Assembly: GCA_937973685.1 (NCBI GenBank)
Contig: CALJKJ010000034.1
Span: forward strand, 1-17,685
DNA: 17,685 nucleotides
Direction of reading: 5' to 3'
Source of the DNA: an uncultured Flavobacteriales bacterium
Lineage (GTDB): Bacteria; Bacteroidota; Bacteroidia; Flavobacteriales_D; Crocinitomicaceae
Shown here: piece by piece, positions 1 through 8,014 of the stretch
Position numbering within the stretch: position 1 is the stretch's first letter
How the letters are laid out: every line of letters starts with the position of its first letter
Notes under the pieces: model-generated
What the model was told of the DNA's origin: nothing
Databases searched by the model: none
Seen by the model: the letters and a program-made list of their open reading frames with translations, nothing else
Position numbers and translations under genes: made by a program

Positions 1-2
1 AC

Positions 3-758
3 TGGAAAGAAATTAGAAGTTTTTTGGGATCTATCATTGGATATATCTTCATTATATTCATTCTTGTAATGTCTGGATTCCTTCATTGGATATTAACAGA
101 GTTTTTATTTTTAAAAGATACAAATTTACTTTTTGGTGAAGAAGTTGATTTAACTCCTTTTTTTAAATCATCTCCATGGATTATTATGATTTTAATTCCA
201 GCGATTACCATGCGTATGATAGCCGAAGAACGAAAAACAGGTACCATTGAATTGTTATTTACGCGTCCAATTACCGATTTTCAAATCATCGCTGCAAAAT
301 ACTTGGCTGGAATTTCATTGCTTTTCATTGCCCTGTTACCCACATTGATTTATTATTTCAGTATGGTTTCGCTTGGTGTAGAAGTGATGGATGAAGAAGG
401 AAATGTACAATCTGTCATTGACGAAGGAGCAACGTTCACGTCATATATTGGCTTGTTTTTATTGGGAAGCGTGTTTACAGCAATTGGAATTTTCGCTAGT
501 GCTATCACAAGTAATCAAATCGTTTCTTTTATTGTTGGCATGTTTCTTTGCTGGTTGTTTTACAATGGTTTTGATTTATTGGGTTCTTTCAATTTAATGG
601 GCGATTACGATTTTATTTTTCAATACATTGGATTGACATCGCACTACAAAAGTATCATGAAAGGTGTTATTGACACGAGTGATTTGGTCTATTTTCTTGG
701 CACAATTGGAATTTTCCTTGTTGCTTCACTTACAATTGTTAAATCTTTGAAACAGTAA
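3..758 (+). CDS. gldF: GldF, gliding-motility ABC transporter permease (5' end cut by window edge)
   Basis: This is the membrane permease of the Gld ABC transporter (with GldA ATPase and GldG), which is needed for gliding motility in Bacteroidota. The frame is open from base 3 to the TAA at 756-758, and the first visible residues (WKEIRSFLGS) match the cytoplasmic N-terminus of the family. Perhaps only a handful of residues are missing. Counting from the Gly-Ser at about base 27, six hydrophobic segments can be seen near residues 4-24, 51-66, 91-113, 138-160, 166-182 and 220-238. The ABC-2 type permease signature (EERKTGTIE, then a Pro and a Lys about 15 residues on) lies at 68-92. The TTG at base 24 is not the start, because in-frame coding sequence continues upstream. 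gldG begins 4 bases after the stop, so the two are cotranscribed. The identification is by recognised sequence and context. Confidence 0.9.
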   Translation, partial: WKEIRSFLGSIIGYIFIIFILVMSGFLHWILTEFLFLKDTNLLFGEEVDLTPFFKSSPWIIMILIPAITMRMIAEERKTGTIELLFTRPITDFQIIAAKYLAGISLLFIALLPTLIYYFSMVSLGVEVMDEEGNVQSVIDEGATFTSYIGLFLLGSVFTAIGIFASAITSNQIVSFIVGMFLCWLFYNGFDLLGSFNLMGDYDFIFQYIGLTSHYKSIMKGVIDTSDLVYFLGTIGIFLVASLTIVKSLKQ

Positions 759-762
759 CAAC

Positions 763-2595
763 ATGTCCACGAAAACAACAAAAACAACTAAAATTTATAA
801 CTGGGCTTTACTATTCATCATCGTTGGCGCAGTTGTTTTTATAAATATTATTGGAACGTTTATTTATTCGCGTATAGATATGACCGAAGATGAACGATAT
901 TCGTTAGCGCAAGGAAGTATTGACTTTTTAGAAAAAATGAATCCTTCTGACGCCAGCCTTGATAAAGAATCTGGAACTGTCAATCGCTTATACTTGAAAA
1001 TCTATTTAGAAGGTAATCTTCCTGCTGAAATCAAACGCTTTCGCAATGCAGTTGAAGATAAATTATTGGAATTCAGAGAAATTGCTGGTGACCGCATTGA
1101 ATACGAATTCATAAATCCAAATACAGGTACTGAAAGTGACCAAAATCTATTGAAAGAAAACTTATACAACAAAGGAAAAGGGATTCTTCCAATGGAAATT
1201 ATGTTTCAAAAAGAAGGTGTTCAAAATCAAATGATGCTTTGGCCTGGTGCTGAAATCGATTACGGAGGCATTACGAAAGGTTACATTCAATTGCTTCCCG
1301 GTTCACCTCAAGGACAGCCTGTTCAATTGAGTAGAGAGTTTTCCGAAACAACGATTCAAAATTCCATTAACAACCTCGAATACATGTTGGTTTCGGCATT
1401 ACGCAAAGTCATCCAAAAGACCAAGCCGCGCATAGCTTTCATCCAAGGTCACGGCGAATTACGCGAAGCAGAAACACAACGTATAAGATCATTAATAAAT
1501 GAATATTACTATATAGAAGACATTACTTTGAACGATTCTTTGAAAGCACTTGATGGAGTAAAAGGTGTTATCATTGCCCGTCCTCGCTCAAGTTATACAG
1601 ATAAAGAATTGTACATTCTCGATCAATTTGTAATGAATGGAGGTCGTTTAATGGTTTTCATGGATAAGTTAACCTTTCCTGTAGATACGCTTTACCAAAA
1701 AGGAAGCGTTCATACAACACGAACTAATTTAGGTATCGACCGTTTGTTGTTTGATTATGGAATAAAGACAAATGATAATTATGTGATTGATGCCAAATGC
1801 ACGCCAATTGTAGTCCCATTTGCAAAAGAAAGTTTACTCCCTTGGTTTTTCTATGTGGCAACTTCCCCAACAAAACATCCTATTTCTAGAAACATTGAGC
1901 CTGTGATGTTGCGTTATGCATCACAAATTCAATTAATTCCAGATGACCGTCGTGTTGTTTCGCCGTTGTTGACCTCATCTACGAATGCTAATGTTACAGG
2001 ACTTGCTCCGATTGTGAGTTTGGGAATGCCGATGAACTACATTACCAATAGTAAAAAACCACCTATTCTAGTTGAAAATCCAGAAAGTAATGCCAATAAA
2101 ATTTGTGTTGCAGGACTTTCAGAAGGATTTTTTGATTCCCATTTCAAAAACAGACTTGTGGATGCTTTTGTTAAAAACCCAGCAATTAAGTACTTGGATA
2201 AAAGTAAATCAGAGGGAAAAGTTATTGCAGTTTCAAACGGAGCTTTTTTGAAAAACTGGCACGATTCAACAACAACGGAGCAAGGAATAAAATTATTCCG
2301 CCCCAATTCGTTCAATAATTTACGTTACGATGAAGTGATGGCAAGCTTTGGCGAGCGGATTGTGTTTGGGAATCAAGAGTTTTTCCAAAACATGATTGAT
2401 TACATGATGGGAGACAATTCGGTGCTTGACATTCGAAGTAAACAAATTGATATCCATCCAATAGACAAAGAAAAAGTAAAAACAGATCAACAATTTTATA
2501 AATTCATCAACATGCTCCTTCCTTCAGGAACAGTATTGTTGTTTGCATTTTTATTGTTTTACTTGAGAAAACGTCGTTACGCTACAACAAAATAA
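763..2595 (+). CDS. gldG: GldG, gliding-motility ABC transporter auxiliary protein
   Basis: GldG is the large extracytoplasmic, membrane-anchored partner of GldF and belongs to the ABC-transporter auxiliary (substrate-binding-like) family. The 610-residue product has an N-terminal membrane segment at about 13-34. This is followed by the family motif RIDMTEDERYSLAQ (37-50), a Rossmann-like region around 220-310 (RIAFIQGHGELREAE, then GVIIARP and GGRLMVFMD), and a C-terminal membrane segment at about 582-601 followed by a basic tail (RKRR). This two-anchor layout, with the bulk of the protein outside the cytoplasm, is typical. The ATG at 763 lies 4 bases after the gldF stop, and the DUF4340 gene follows after 2 bases, so one transcript is expected. 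No signs of disruption were seen. Confidence 0.93.
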   Translation: MSTKTTKTTKIYNWALLFIIVGAVVFINIIGTFIYSRIDMTEDERYSLAQGSIDFLEKMNPSDASLDKESGTVNRLYLKIYLEGNLPAEIKRFRNAVEDKLLEFREIAGDRIEYEFINPNTGTESDQNLLKENLYNKGKGILPMEIMFQKEGVQNQMMLWPGAEIDYGGITKGYIQLLPGSPQGQPVQLSREFSETTIQNSINNLEYMLVSALRKVIQKTKPRIAFIQGHGELREAETQRIRSLINEYYYIEDITLNDSLKALDGVKGVIIARPRSSYTDKELYILDQFVMNGGRLMVFMDKLTFPVDTLYQKGSVHTTRTNLGIDRLLFDYGIKTNDNYVIDAKCTPIVVPFAKESLLPWFFYVATSPTKHPISRNIEPVMLRYASQIQLIPDDRRVVSPLLTSSTNANVTGLAPIVSLGMPMNYITNSKKPPILVENPESNANKICVAGLSEGFFDSHFKNRLVDAFVKNPAIKYLDKSKSEGKVIAVSNGAFLKNWHDSTTTEQGIKLFRPNSFNNLRYDEVMASFGERIVFGNQEFFQNMIDYMMGDNSVLDIRSKQIDIHPIDKEKVKTDQQFYKFINMLLPSGTVLLFAFLLFYLRKRRYATTK

Positions 2596-2597
2596 CC

Positions 2598-3644
2598 ATG
2601 AAAAAAACACTCGTTTTATTATCAAGTCTACTCATTCTTATTGGATTGGGCATTTTCGCAACGCGATTACTGTCAAAAAAAGGTAAATCGGACGAAAAAA
2701 TTGCAGACTTTAACTTTGAAATCAAAGACACCGCGTCTGTTGATGCGATAACCATTACGGAACCAAGTGGACAGAAAATCGCGTTGGTACGGAATGGAAA
2801 AAAATGGGAACCACAAGATGGCGGTTGTGTTCAGCAGCATTTGGTCACAAATGTATTAGACGCAGCATTTAATATCCGTTTCAAAGGATATGTTCCAGAG
2901 AGAGCTGTGCCAAATGTCATGAAAACAATGGCAACCATTGGAACACAAGTTGATTTTTATTCAGATGGCGACCGAATTAAAACGTGGTACATCGGTACAT
3001 CAACGCCCGATCATTATGGAACGTACATGCTTGTCGACACGGAAGAAAGTGGGAAAAGTGATTTACCTGTCATCATGGAAATTAAAGGTGTTAAAGGAAT
3101 TATAGGTCCACGTTTTTTTGCTGATCCAAGACGTTGGTCGTGTACCGAAATATTTCACTTGGAAATCGATCAAATCAAGAAGGTTGCAGTTCAATTTTCA
3201 GAAAAAAAACAACGCAATTTTACCGTTACAAAGTCGGGTGGAAAGTTCACAGTAACGAACAACGGAAACAAGCTTAATTACGTTGATACTAATATGATTT
3301 TCAGGTATTTACACAACTACAAGAAGATTCACTTTGATGTTCCGAATTTTGATTTATCTAAAAAACAAGTGGATTCAGTGAAACGAAGTCAGCCGTTTTG
3401 TACCTTAACAGTAACAAAGACAACTGGAAAACCGATGCGCTTACGCATGTTCCGAGCAAAATCAGAAACTGGGAATGAAACAATTGATGATTTTGGCGAA
3501 AAAGTAACGCATGATGTGAACCGTTTTTGGTGTGAATTACCGAATGGAACATTAGTGAAATGTCAATATTTCGTATTCAACCCGTTAATCATGGGTCATA
3601 TTTACTTTAGTTACATCAAGAATCCAACAACAGAAATGCGTTGA
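2598..3644 (+). CDS. DUF4340 domain-containing membrane-anchored protein
   Basis: The 348-residue product has an N-terminal membrane anchor (about residues 4-24, Lys before, KKGK after) and then a soluble extracytoplasmic portion. The repeated beta-rich units, with phrases such as 'VDAITITEPSG', 'IALVRNGKKWEP' and 'TWYIGTSTPDHYGTYML', are the style of the DUF4340 family. Members of that family are often found beside GldG-like ABC auxiliary genes. The function is unknown. The position 2 bases after gldG suggests it works with or assembles alongside the GldF-GldG transporter, which is an inference from linkage only. It ends in TGA (3642-3644), the only intact gene here that does, showing that TGA is a real stop in this genome. 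Family assignment is by recognition and is fairly secure; the function is not. Confidence 0.75.
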   Translation: MKKTLVLLSSLLILIGLGIFATRLLSKKGKSDEKIADFNFEIKDTASVDAITITEPSGQKIALVRNGKKWEPQDGGCVQQHLVTNVLDAAFNIRFKGYVPERAVPNVMKTMATIGTQVDFYSDGDRIKTWYIGTSTPDHYGTYMLVDTEESGKSDLPVIMEIKGVKGIIGPRFFADPRRWSCTEIFHLEIDQIKKVAVQFSEKKQRNFTVTKSGGKFTVTNNGNKLNYVDTNMIFRYLHNYKKIHFDVPNFDLSKKQVDSVKRSQPFCTLTVTKTTGKPMRLRMFRAKSETGNETIDDFGEKVTHDVNRFWCELPNGTLVKCQYFVFNPLIMGHIYFSYIKNPTTEMR

Positions 3645-3690
3645 CCGTTAATATCACGTTGAAAAGTTTCACGTTTTGCGTTATTTAATT

Positions 3691-3722
3691 TTTCGACTAT
3701 TGACGATATAAGCTTATATTTG
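3691..3722 (+). promoter_or_regulatory. Putative promoter of dnaN
   Basis: A perfect Bacteroidota -7 box, TATATTTG (3715-3722, consensus TAnnTTTG), lies 26 bases before the dnaN ATG. The best -33 candidate is an imperfect TTTC at 3691-3694, 20 bases upstream of the -7 box. The 104-base gap after the DUF4340 gene supports independent transcription of dnaN. No experimental evidence is available. Confidence 0.55.
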
Positions 3723-3748
3723 TTTATCGAAAAAAATCTAAATAAGTT

Positions 3749-4867
3749 ATGAATTTTATAGTTTCAAGCACGAATTTATTACGCCACTTACAAAGTATTA
3801 GTGGGGTTTTGAGTACCAGCAACACTTTGCCCATTCTTGATAATTTCTTGTTTGATATAGCAGATGGTCAATTAACGATTTCTGCATCTGATTTAGAAAC
3901 AACGATGAAAACTTCTATGGAAGTAGAAGCAAATGAATCTGGAAAAGTTGCTATTCCAGCAAAAATGTTGTTGGATGTGTTAAAAACAATGCCAGATCAA
4001 CCGTGTACGTTTAAAGTAGACCGTGCAACATTTGGAATTGAAATTGTTTATGACAATGGAAAATCTAAAATGGTTGGATTTGATGGCGAGGAATTCCCAA
4101 AATTGCCAGTTATTGAAAACAGTGCAAACATTCGTGTTTCTGGTGAAATAATAGCGCGTGCAATTAATAAAACGCTTTTTGCTGCTGGAAATGATGATTT
4201 ACGCCCAGTTATGAGTGGGATGTATTGTCAGTTTAGCCCTTCTGATATTACATTTGTTGCAACTGATGCACACAAATTAGTTCGTTACAGAAGAACAGAT
4301 AGTCAATCAACTGGTGGATCAGCTTTTATTTTGCCGAAAAAACCATTAAACTTATTGAAATCAAACTTAAGAGGTGACGAAGAAGTATTAGTGGAATATT
4401 CTGATTCAAATGCTATTTTCACTTTCAATGATATCGTTTTAATGTGTCGTTTGATTGATGGAAAATACCCGAATTATGAAGCTGTTATTCCTAAAGAAAA
4501 TCCAAACGTATTGATCGTTGACCGCTTGCAATTTTTAGGAGCAATGAAACGTGTTTCTATTTTTGCAAACAAAACAACGCACCAAGTTAAATTGAAAATT
4601 GCTGGAAGTGAATTAAATATTTCTGCTGAAGATTTAGACTTTTCAAACGAAGCAAACGAACGCTTAACGTGTAACTATGACGGTGATGATATTGAAATTG
4701 CATTCAACAGCCGTTTCTTAATGGAAATGTTAAATAATATTGATTCTGCAGAAGTGAAGATTGCAATGAGCGAACCAAACAGAGCAGGATTGTTAATGCC
4801 ACATGGATCAGACAACGAACACGAAGACATTTTGATGTTGGTGATGCCTGTGATGTTAAACAGATAA
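3749..4867 (+). CDS. dnaN: DNA polymerase III beta subunit (sliding clamp)
   Basis: The sliding clamp encircles DNA as a dimer and tethers DNA polymerase III and other replication and repair proteins. The 372 residues match the usual length of about 370. Three clamp folds are expected at about 1-125, 126-245 and 246-372. Recognisable stretches are TLPILDNFLF (26-35), the domain-2 region RPVMSGMYCQF...FVATDAHKLVRYR (about 152-181), LIDGKYPNYEAVIP (about 236-249), and the C-terminal LMLVMPVMLNR, matching the conserved MP-M-L tail that contributes to the partner-binding pocket. The gene is not next to dnaA here; it follows the gldFG operon. It has its own promoter and an intrinsic terminator right after the stop, so it is probably monocistronic. 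Confidence 0.97.
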   Translation: MNFIVSSTNLLRHLQSISGVLSTSNTLPILDNFLFDIADGQLTISASDLETTMKTSMEVEANESGKVAIPAKMLLDVLKTMPDQPCTFKVDRATFGIEIVYDNGKSKMVGFDGEEFPKLPVIENSANIRVSGEIIARAINKTLFAAGNDDLRPVMSGMYCQFSPSDITFVATDAHKLVRYRRTDSQSTGGSAFILPKKPLNLLKSNLRGDEEVLVEYSDSNAIFTFNDIVLMCRLIDGKYPNYEAVIPKENPNVLIVDRLQFLGAMKRVSIFANKTTHQVKLKIAGSELNISAEDLDFSNEANERLTCNYDGDDIEIAFNSRFLMEMLNNIDSAEVKIAMSEPNRAGLLMPHGSDNEHEDILMLVMPVMLNR

Positions 4868-4870
4868 TTG

Positions 4871-4896
4871 AAAGGTGCTTGATGCACCTTTTTTTT
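4871..4896 (+). terminator. Intrinsic terminator after dnaN
   Basis: A perfect 8-bp stem (AAAGGTGC at 4871-4878 with GCACCTTT at 4884-4891), a 5-base loop and a run of eight T's (4889-4896) start 4 bases past the dnaN stop. This is a textbook Rho-independent terminator for the + strand. Confidence 0.9.
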
Positions 4897-4928
4897 ATGG
4901 AAAAATGAACATTAATAAAATCAAATCG

Positions 4929-4964
4929 TTTACAAATAATTGACGTTGATTTTAATTATATTTG
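4929..4964 (+). promoter_or_regulatory. Putative promoter of the paaABCD operon
   Basis: A perfect TAnnTTTG box, TATATTTG, lies at 4957-4964, 17 bases before the paaA ATG. A weak -33 candidate (TTTA, 4929-4932) lies 24 bases upstream. As at dnaN, an ATTGACG sequence (4939-4945) sits just upstream of the -7 box. I see no clear operator palindrome. Confidence 0.5.
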
Positions 4965-4981
4965 ATTATTCTTAAATAGCT

Positions 4982-5929
4982 ATGAAAGAAATAAATTTGA
5001 CAGCCCTCGAACATGCATTTCAATCGAAAATTGATAATGACATTAAAATCGAACCAAAAGATTGGATGCCAGATGCATATCGTAAAACGTTAATTCGCCA
5101 AATTTCACAACATGCACATTCTGAAATAATTGGCATGTTACCGGAAGGAAACTGGATAACACGTGCACCAAATTTGCGGAGAAAAGCAGTTCTTTTAGCG
5201 AAAGTTCAAGACGAAGCTGGTCATGGTCAATACTTGTATAGCGCAATGGAAACATTAGGCGAAACTCGTGACAAATCAATGGCTGATTTAATCAGTGGAA
5301 AAGCGAAATATTCATCAATTTTTAATTATCCAACATTGAGTTGGGCTGATATTGGAGCAGTTGGCTGGTTAGTTGACGGAGCTGCAATCATGAATCAAGT
5401 TGCTTTGTGTCGTACTTCATATGGACCATATGCTCGTGCGATGGTGCGTATCTGTAAAGAAGAATCGTTTCACCAACGACAAGGTTTTGAAATCATGTGT
5501 ACGCTCATGAAAGGTTCGAAAGAGCAACGTGAAATGGCACAAGATGCGGTGAATCGTTTTTGGTGGCCTGCTTTGATGATGTTTGGCCCAAGTGATGCAG
5601 ATTCAACTCACAGTCAACAATCATTGGATTGGAAAGTAAAACGTCATACAAATGATGAATTGCGCCAATCTTTTATCAATGCAACTGTTCCTCAAGCTGA
5701 ATTAATTGGTTTAACCATTCCTGATAAGGATTTGAAATGGAACGAAGCTAAAGGCGGATATGACTTTGGTCAAATTGACTGGGAAGAATTCAAACAAGTT
5801 ATTAGTGGTAACGGTCCTTGTAATGCAGAACGTATTGCTGCTCGAACAAAAGCTGATAAAGAAGGTGAATGGGTGCGCGAAGCAGCGATGGCCTATGCCG
5901 AGAAGAAAAATAGTAAAAAAGCATCATAA
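4982..5929 (+). CDS. paaA: Phenylacetyl-CoA 1,2-epoxidase catalytic subunit PaaA
   Basis: PaaA is the diiron oxygenase subunit of the PaaABCE complex. It adds one oxygen atom of O2 to the aromatic ring of phenylacetyl-CoA to give the ring-1,2-epoxide, the key step of aerobic phenylacetate breakdown. The 315-residue product carries the ferritin-like iron ligands: Glu48 (HAHSEIIG), Glu78/His81 (QDEAGHGQYLY), and the second pair Glu160 or Glu161/His164 (KEESFHQRQG). The conserved WPALMMFGPSDADS segment (195-208) is also present. Length and motifs match the family throughout, so an active enzyme is expected. It is the first gene of paaABCD and follows a Bacteroidota-type promoter; paaB begins 18 bases after its stop. 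Confidence 0.97.
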   Translation: MKEINLTALEHAFQSKIDNDIKIEPKDWMPDAYRKTLIRQISQHAHSEIIGMLPEGNWITRAPNLRRKAVLLAKVQDEAGHGQYLYSAMETLGETRDKSMADLISGKAKYSSIFNYPTLSWADIGAVGWLVDGAAIMNQVALCRTSYGPYARAMVRICKEESFHQRQGFEIMCTLMKGSKEQREMAQDAVNRFWWPALMMFGPSDADSTHSQQSLDWKVKRHTNDELRQSFINATVPQAELIGLTIPDKDLKWNEAKGGYDFGQIDWEEFKQVISGNGPCNAERIAARTKADKEGEWVREAAMAYAEKKNSKKAS

Positions 5930-5947
5930 CATTATAAAATCAATTGT

Positions 5948-6235
5948 ATGTCAACAAAAGAATGGCCATTGTGGGAAGTATTTATTCGCAGTAAACAAGG
6001 ATTAAGCCACAAACATGTTGGAAGTCTTCATGCACCGGATGCAGAAATGGCTGTAAACAATGCGCGTGATTTGTACACAAGAAGAAGCGAGGGTGTTTCC
6101 ATTTGGGTTGTTGAATCATCTCAGGTATTTGCAAACGATCCAGCTGATTCAGATCCGTTATTCGAACCTTCACAATCAAAAATATACCGCCACCCTACTT
6201 TCTATGAAGTTCCAGACGGTATTGAACACATGTAA
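5948..6235 (+). CDS. paaB: Phenylacetyl-CoA epoxidase subunit PaaB
   Basis: PaaB is a small non-catalytic subunit of the phenylacetyl-CoA epoxidase that links PaaAC heterodimers. The 95-residue length is usual for the family. The characteristic N-terminal run WPLWEVFIRSKQGLSHKHVGSLHA is clearly present (split here as WPLWEVFIRSKQ at 6-17 and GLSHKHVGSLHA at 18-29), followed by DAEMAVNNARDLYTRR and the SIWVVESS strand. It lies between paaA (18-base gap) and paaC (24-base gap) on the same strand, which settles the assignment. Confidence 0.96.
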   Translation: MSTKEWPLWEVFIRSKQGLSHKHVGSLHAPDAEMAVNNARDLYTRRSEGVSIWVVESSQVFANDPADSDPLFEPSQSKIYRHPTFYEVPDGIEHM

Positions 6236-6259
6236 TTGATTTGCTAAAAAACACATATT

Positions 6260-7009
6260 TTGAATTCCTTATACAAATACATACTTCGCATTGCAGATGA
6301 CAGCCTTATTTTAGGTCAACGACTATCTGAGTTATGCGGACACGGCCCTGCAATTGAAGAAGATATTGCTTTGACAAATATCGCTTTAGATTTAATTGGA
6401 CAAGCGACATCTCTTTACGAATATGCTGCAATAGTTGGAAACGAAGGGAAATCAGCAGATGATATTGCTTTTTTACGTTTTGAAAGAGAATACACCAATG
6501 CGCTTTTAGTTGAACAGCCAAACGGTGACTTTGGTATGACCATTGCTCGTCAGTGGTTGTTTGATTCATTCCGAGTATTGTTTTACGAAGCTTTGCAACA
6601 ATCAAAAGATGCACAATTAGCTGCAATCGCTGAAAAATCATTGAAAGAAACAAAGTATCACTGGAAACATTCGTCTGAGTGGTTGATTCGTTTGGGCGAT
6701 GGTACCAGCGAATCGCATGAACGCGTTCAGAATGGCATTAACTACTTGCACAAATATGCTGAGGAGCTTTTCTTTATGGATGAAGTTGACGCTGAGCTTA
6801 TTGAAAAAGGAATTGCGCTTGATTTAACAACTATAAAAGTTGCTTACGAACAAAAATTAAACGAAGTTCTTCCATTATCAACGCTTAGTTTACCAACGAA
6901 CAATTGGAAACAAACAGGTGGTAGAATTGGAAAGCACACCGAACATTTAGGTCACATTTTATCGGAATTACAATACATGCAACGCGCATATCCAAACATG
7001 GAATGGTAA
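6260..7009 (+). CDS. paaC: Phenylacetyl-CoA epoxidase structural subunit PaaC (TTG start)
   Basis: PaaC is the structural partner of PaaA in the epoxidase. It has a ferritin-like fold that lacks the active metal site. The 249-residue product aligns end to end with E. coli PaaC from memory: the start MNSLYKYILRIADD against MNQLTAYTLRLGDN, then LCGHGP, DIALTNIALDLIGQA, LLVEQPNGDF, KYHWKHS, and the C-terminal HTEHLGHILSELQYMQR ending in Trp. The start codon is TTG at 6260. An in-frame TAA at 6245-6247 and the lack of ATG or GTG before the conserved N-terminus leave no better start, and the TTG start matches the family N-terminus exactly. The last 7 bases overlap paaD, suggesting translational coupling. 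Confidence 0.95.
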   Translation: MNSLYKYILRIADDSLILGQRLSELCGHGPAIEEDIALTNIALDLIGQATSLYEYAAIVGNEGKSADDIAFLRFEREYTNALLVEQPNGDFGMTIARQWLFDSFRVLFYEALQQSKDAQLAAIAEKSLKETKYHWKHSSEWLIRLGDGTSESHERVQNGINYLHKYAEELFFMDEVDAELIEKGIALDLTTIKVAYEQKLNEVLPLSTLSLPTNNWKQTGGRIGKHTEHLGHILSELQYMQRAYPNMEW

Positions 7010-7491
7010 AAACAGAAACGGATATTTGGTTATTATTAGCAGCAATTCCTGATCCAGAAATTCCTGTTTTATCTATACTTGATTTAGGCATTGTTCGTCG
7101 TGTAATAAAAAACGATGATGAACATGTCACAGTTCACGTAACACCAACATATTCGGGATGTCCCGCTGTAAAAGCGATTGAAAAAAGTATTTCAGAAAAA
7201 CTTACCGCAGCTGGATTAATCGTATCGATTGTTACTGATTTATCACCAGCTTGGACCACCGATTGGATAACCGCTCAAGGCCGCGAAAAGTTATTAGCAT
7301 ATGGTATTGCACCTCCAGTTGACGAAGTAGATAAAAGTGTTTTGTTTGCTGAAGCTCCAATTGTTACTTGTCCACTTTGTAAATCTGCAAATACGCGTAT
7401 GGTTTCTCAATTTGGTTCAACTGCTTGCAAAGCACATTATCAATGTAATGAATGCTTGGAGCCTTTTGATTATTTCAAGTGCTTGAAGTAA
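7003..7491 (+). CDS. paaD: PaaD, MIP18/DUF59-family maturation factor of phenylacetyl-CoA epoxidase
   Basis: PaaD is needed in vivo for phenylacetyl-CoA epoxidase activity, probably in assembling the iron-containing centres, but it is not part of the purified complex. The 162 residues comprise a MIP18 (DUF59) domain at about 5-85, with DPEIP (17-21), the 'SILDLGIVRRV' strand and the TYSGCP motif (Cys53). A C-terminal zinc-ribbon-like module with CPLC (123-126) and CNEC (148-151) follows, plus FGSTACKA and the conserved LEPFDYFKC tail. This two-part layout separates PaaD from general SufT proteins. Its ATG overlaps the end of paaC. No paaE follows: the reductase genes lie about 6.3 kb downstream. 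Confidence 0.95.
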   Translation: MVKTETDIWLLLAAIPDPEIPVLSILDLGIVRRVIKNDDEHVTVHVTPTYSGCPAVKAIEKSISEKLTAAGLIVSIVTDLSPAWTTDWITAQGREKLLAYGIAPPVDEVDKSVLFAEAPIVTCPLCKSANTRMVSQFGSTACKAHYQCNECLEPFDYFKCLK

Positions 7492-7551
7492 TTCAATTAA
7501 TATTTTCACAATACTATTCAATAATCGCTTTACCTTAACTTATTATTCTAG

Positions 7552-7577
7552 TAACATTTGAGCTTTACATTTGAGCT
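7552..7577 (+). repeat. Two-copy 13-bp tandem repeat carrying a promoter-like box
   Basis: TAACATTTGAGCT (7552-7564) is followed directly by TTACATTTGAGCT (7565-7577), with 12 of 13 bases identical. The second copy contains a perfect -7 box TACATTTG (7566-7573) ending 18 bases before the ATG of the haem-c lipoprotein; the first copy lacks the leading T of that box. It could be a duplicated promoter element or a direct-repeat operator. No good -33 box was seen. Confidence 0.5.
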
Positions 7578-7591
7578 AAATAAATGTTGCA

Positions 7592-7921
7592 ATGAAAATA
7601 TTAATTGCTTTTACGATTTTAATTTGTTTTAGTTCTTGCAGTAAAGACAAATCAACTAATTTGCCTACTAGCAGTATTCCTCGTTTTAATCCTACGATTC
7701 AAATAATCATTCAAACAAATTGCATCTCATGTCACGATGTGACTAGCACAGTACCAATGCATGATTTTAATAGTGTCCAATTATTAGCTTTAAGTGGTCA
7801 ATTGCTTGGAAGCTTAACAGATACTTCGGGGCAATATCTTCACATGCCTGTTGGTGGAAATCTTCCAGAACAGAAGATAAATGAAATAAAAATTTGGATC
7901 GAAAACGACTGCCCAAATTAA
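7592..7921 (+). CDS. Small c-type cytochrome lipoprotein (monohaem)
   Basis: The 109-residue product begins with a lipoprotein signal peptide: Lys2, a hydrophobic core at 3-13 and the lipobox FSSC with Cys16. It should therefore be anchored to the membrane facing the periplasm or cell surface. A single haem-c site, CISCH (Cys44, Cys47, His48), lies after a linker. MPVGG (Met85) near the C-terminus is a good sixth haem ligand and is followed by the helix EQKINEIKIWIENDC. This order (CxxCH, Met-Pro-x-Gly, terminal W-I helix) is the usual build of small cytochrome-c domains. The redox partner is unknown. It follows paaD by 100 bases with its own promoter-like box, so a link to phenylacetate breakdown is not implied. 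Confidence 0.8.
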   Translation: MKILIAFTILICFSSCSKDKSTNLPTSSIPRFNPTIQIIIQTNCISCHDVTSTVPMHDFNSVQLLALSGQLLGSLTDTSGQYLHMPVGGNLPEQKINEIKIWIENDCPN

Positions 7922-8014
7922 TAGATAACTTCCTGTAACAACATGCTCTTTTTTAGTACATTTAGGTAAATGAGATATAAAAAGATCCATCAACGGTATG
8001 CTCAGTTGGGGTTG

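Noticed and set aside
24..26. TTG as the start of gldF.
   Set aside because: The frame is open upstream to the window edge, and the upstream residues (WKEIRSF) are GldF-like, so the gene is simply cut by the window.
3699..4964. ATTGACG shared just upstream of the -7 boxes of dnaN and paaA as a regulator site.
   Set aside because: It is only seven bases, with different spacing (16 and 18 bases to the box) and no palindrome; chance is sufficient in AT-rich DNA.
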